A DNA stretch of 64,000 nucleotides from Merluccius polli (Eukaryota; Chordata; Actinopteri; Gadiformes; Merlucciidae). The stretch lies in the NCBI GenBank assembly GCA_030340625.1, contig JAOPHQ010000932.1, forward strand, positions 19,990-83,989, written 5' to 3'. The position numbers and the translations under genes were made by a program. Position 1 is the stretch's first letter; each line of letters begins with the position of its first letter. The notes beneath the pieces are model-generated. The model did no database searches. It saw only the letters and a list, made by a program, of their open reading frames with translations, and had not been told where the DNA came from. Of this stretch, positions 63,253 through 64,000 are shown piece by piece.

Positions 63253-63600
63253 GGGTTAGTAGACTAGTGCTATATAAGTAGGGAGGGTTAGTAGACTAGT
63301 GCTATATAAGTAGGGAGGGTTAGTAGACTAGTGCTATATAAGTAGGGAGGGTTAGTAGACTAGTGCTATATAAGTAGGGAGGGTTAGTAGACTAGTGCTA
63401 TTTAAGTAGGGAGGGTTAGTAGACTAGTGCTATATACGTAGGGAGGGTTAGTAGAGTTGTGCTAGTAGAGTTGTGCTATATAAGTAGGGAGGGTTAGTAG
63501 ACTAGTGCTATATAAGTAGGGAGGGTTAGTAGAGTTGTGCTAGTAGAGTTGTGCTATATAAGTAGGGAGGGTTAGTAGACTAGTGCTATATAAGTAGGGG

Positions 63601-64000
63601 AGATGGCTGTATTGATTTCCACTGGCCGACGACCTCTGACTACTAGCTGACCATTAGCTGACTATTAACTGACTTGTTGTTCAGACTCATGTTCCACAGC
63701 TCCTTATGAGGCTTGATTTCAATATGGCTGCATGTACACACACACACACACACACACACTCACAGACCATCCTGCAATTACATAAACCCTACCAGCCAAA
63801 ATCCTGTTTTCATTAATCATATTTAGTACATCTGGTGTCAACGACAGTTTCCCCATTTTGTTATAGGAGTTGTGCTCCGCTGTGCGTTCATACCTTATTT
63901 GGGGCTGCCCACCGCTCTTCAGAGTTCACAGTGGAGCTAGGAGGAGCCTGACCTGTCACGGTTCTTCTGACAGCAGAGAATTGATTTCTTCAGAGTAAAA
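63601..64000. other. Right edge, no gene seen
   Basis: Unique-looking sequence with a short CA tract (63737-63758). No exon was recognised before the window ends. Confidence 0.6.

Larger units (their letters stand above)
60505..63600 (+). repeat. 32-bp minisatellite interrupted by a LINE
   Basis: Copies of gggagggttagtagactagt plus gctatataagta at 60505-60993 (about 14) and 63253-63600 (about 10). Sixteen or so are near identical. Confidence 0.95.

Overview
The window is nuclear DNA of a ray-finned (teleost) fish. It holds intron-rich vertebrate genes with GT-AG junctions, teleost-type mobile elements and a very heavy load of tandem repeats: long CA/GT tracts, poly-C/poly-G runs and dozens of minisatellites. 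Such a load recalls codfishes, but that is only an impression. There are no bacterial operons, CRISPR arrays or recognisable tRNA/rRNA genes.

Layout. (1) 142-8089, plus strand: the last 12 exons of kmt2d (H3K4 methyltransferase; extended PHD, FYRN/FYRC, WIN motif, SET, post-SET), running in from the left edge. (2) 13858-26457, minus: complete acvr1b (ALK4 activin/nodal type I receptor), 9 coding exons with a 9.75 kb first intron. It converges on kmt2d. (3) 28786-35447, minus: complete acvrl1 (ALK1-type BMP9/10 receptor; ALK2-like alternative), 9 coding exons. (4) 47595-54621, minus: ankrd33-family ankyrin gene, 4 coding exons. The order ankrd33-acvrl1-acvr1b, all on one strand, matches the human chromosome 12 order as I know it. 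(5) 54.7-64 kb: no convincing gene; minisatellites, a tRNA-derived SINE and a decayed, 5'-truncated RTE/Rex3-like LINE.

The two receptors are neighbouring paralogous kinases whose L45 loops predict opposite SMAD branches: SMAD2/3 for acvr1b and SMAD1/5/8(9) for acvrl1.

The most unusual structure is in acvrl1. The intron at 31113-32610 consists almost entirely of two tandem arrays, one carrying about 33 copies of its own 3' splice junction and the other ten copies of its own 5' splice junction. The preceding intron carries a duplicated 3' splice junction exactly 54 nt away. Its use would insert 18 residues in frame and duplicate the kinase glycine-rich loop. A second notable structure is a three-level nest of TIR elements inside a giant ankrd33 intronic minisatellite. 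Four of the five best-delimited mobile-element insertions in the window lie inside tandem arrays.
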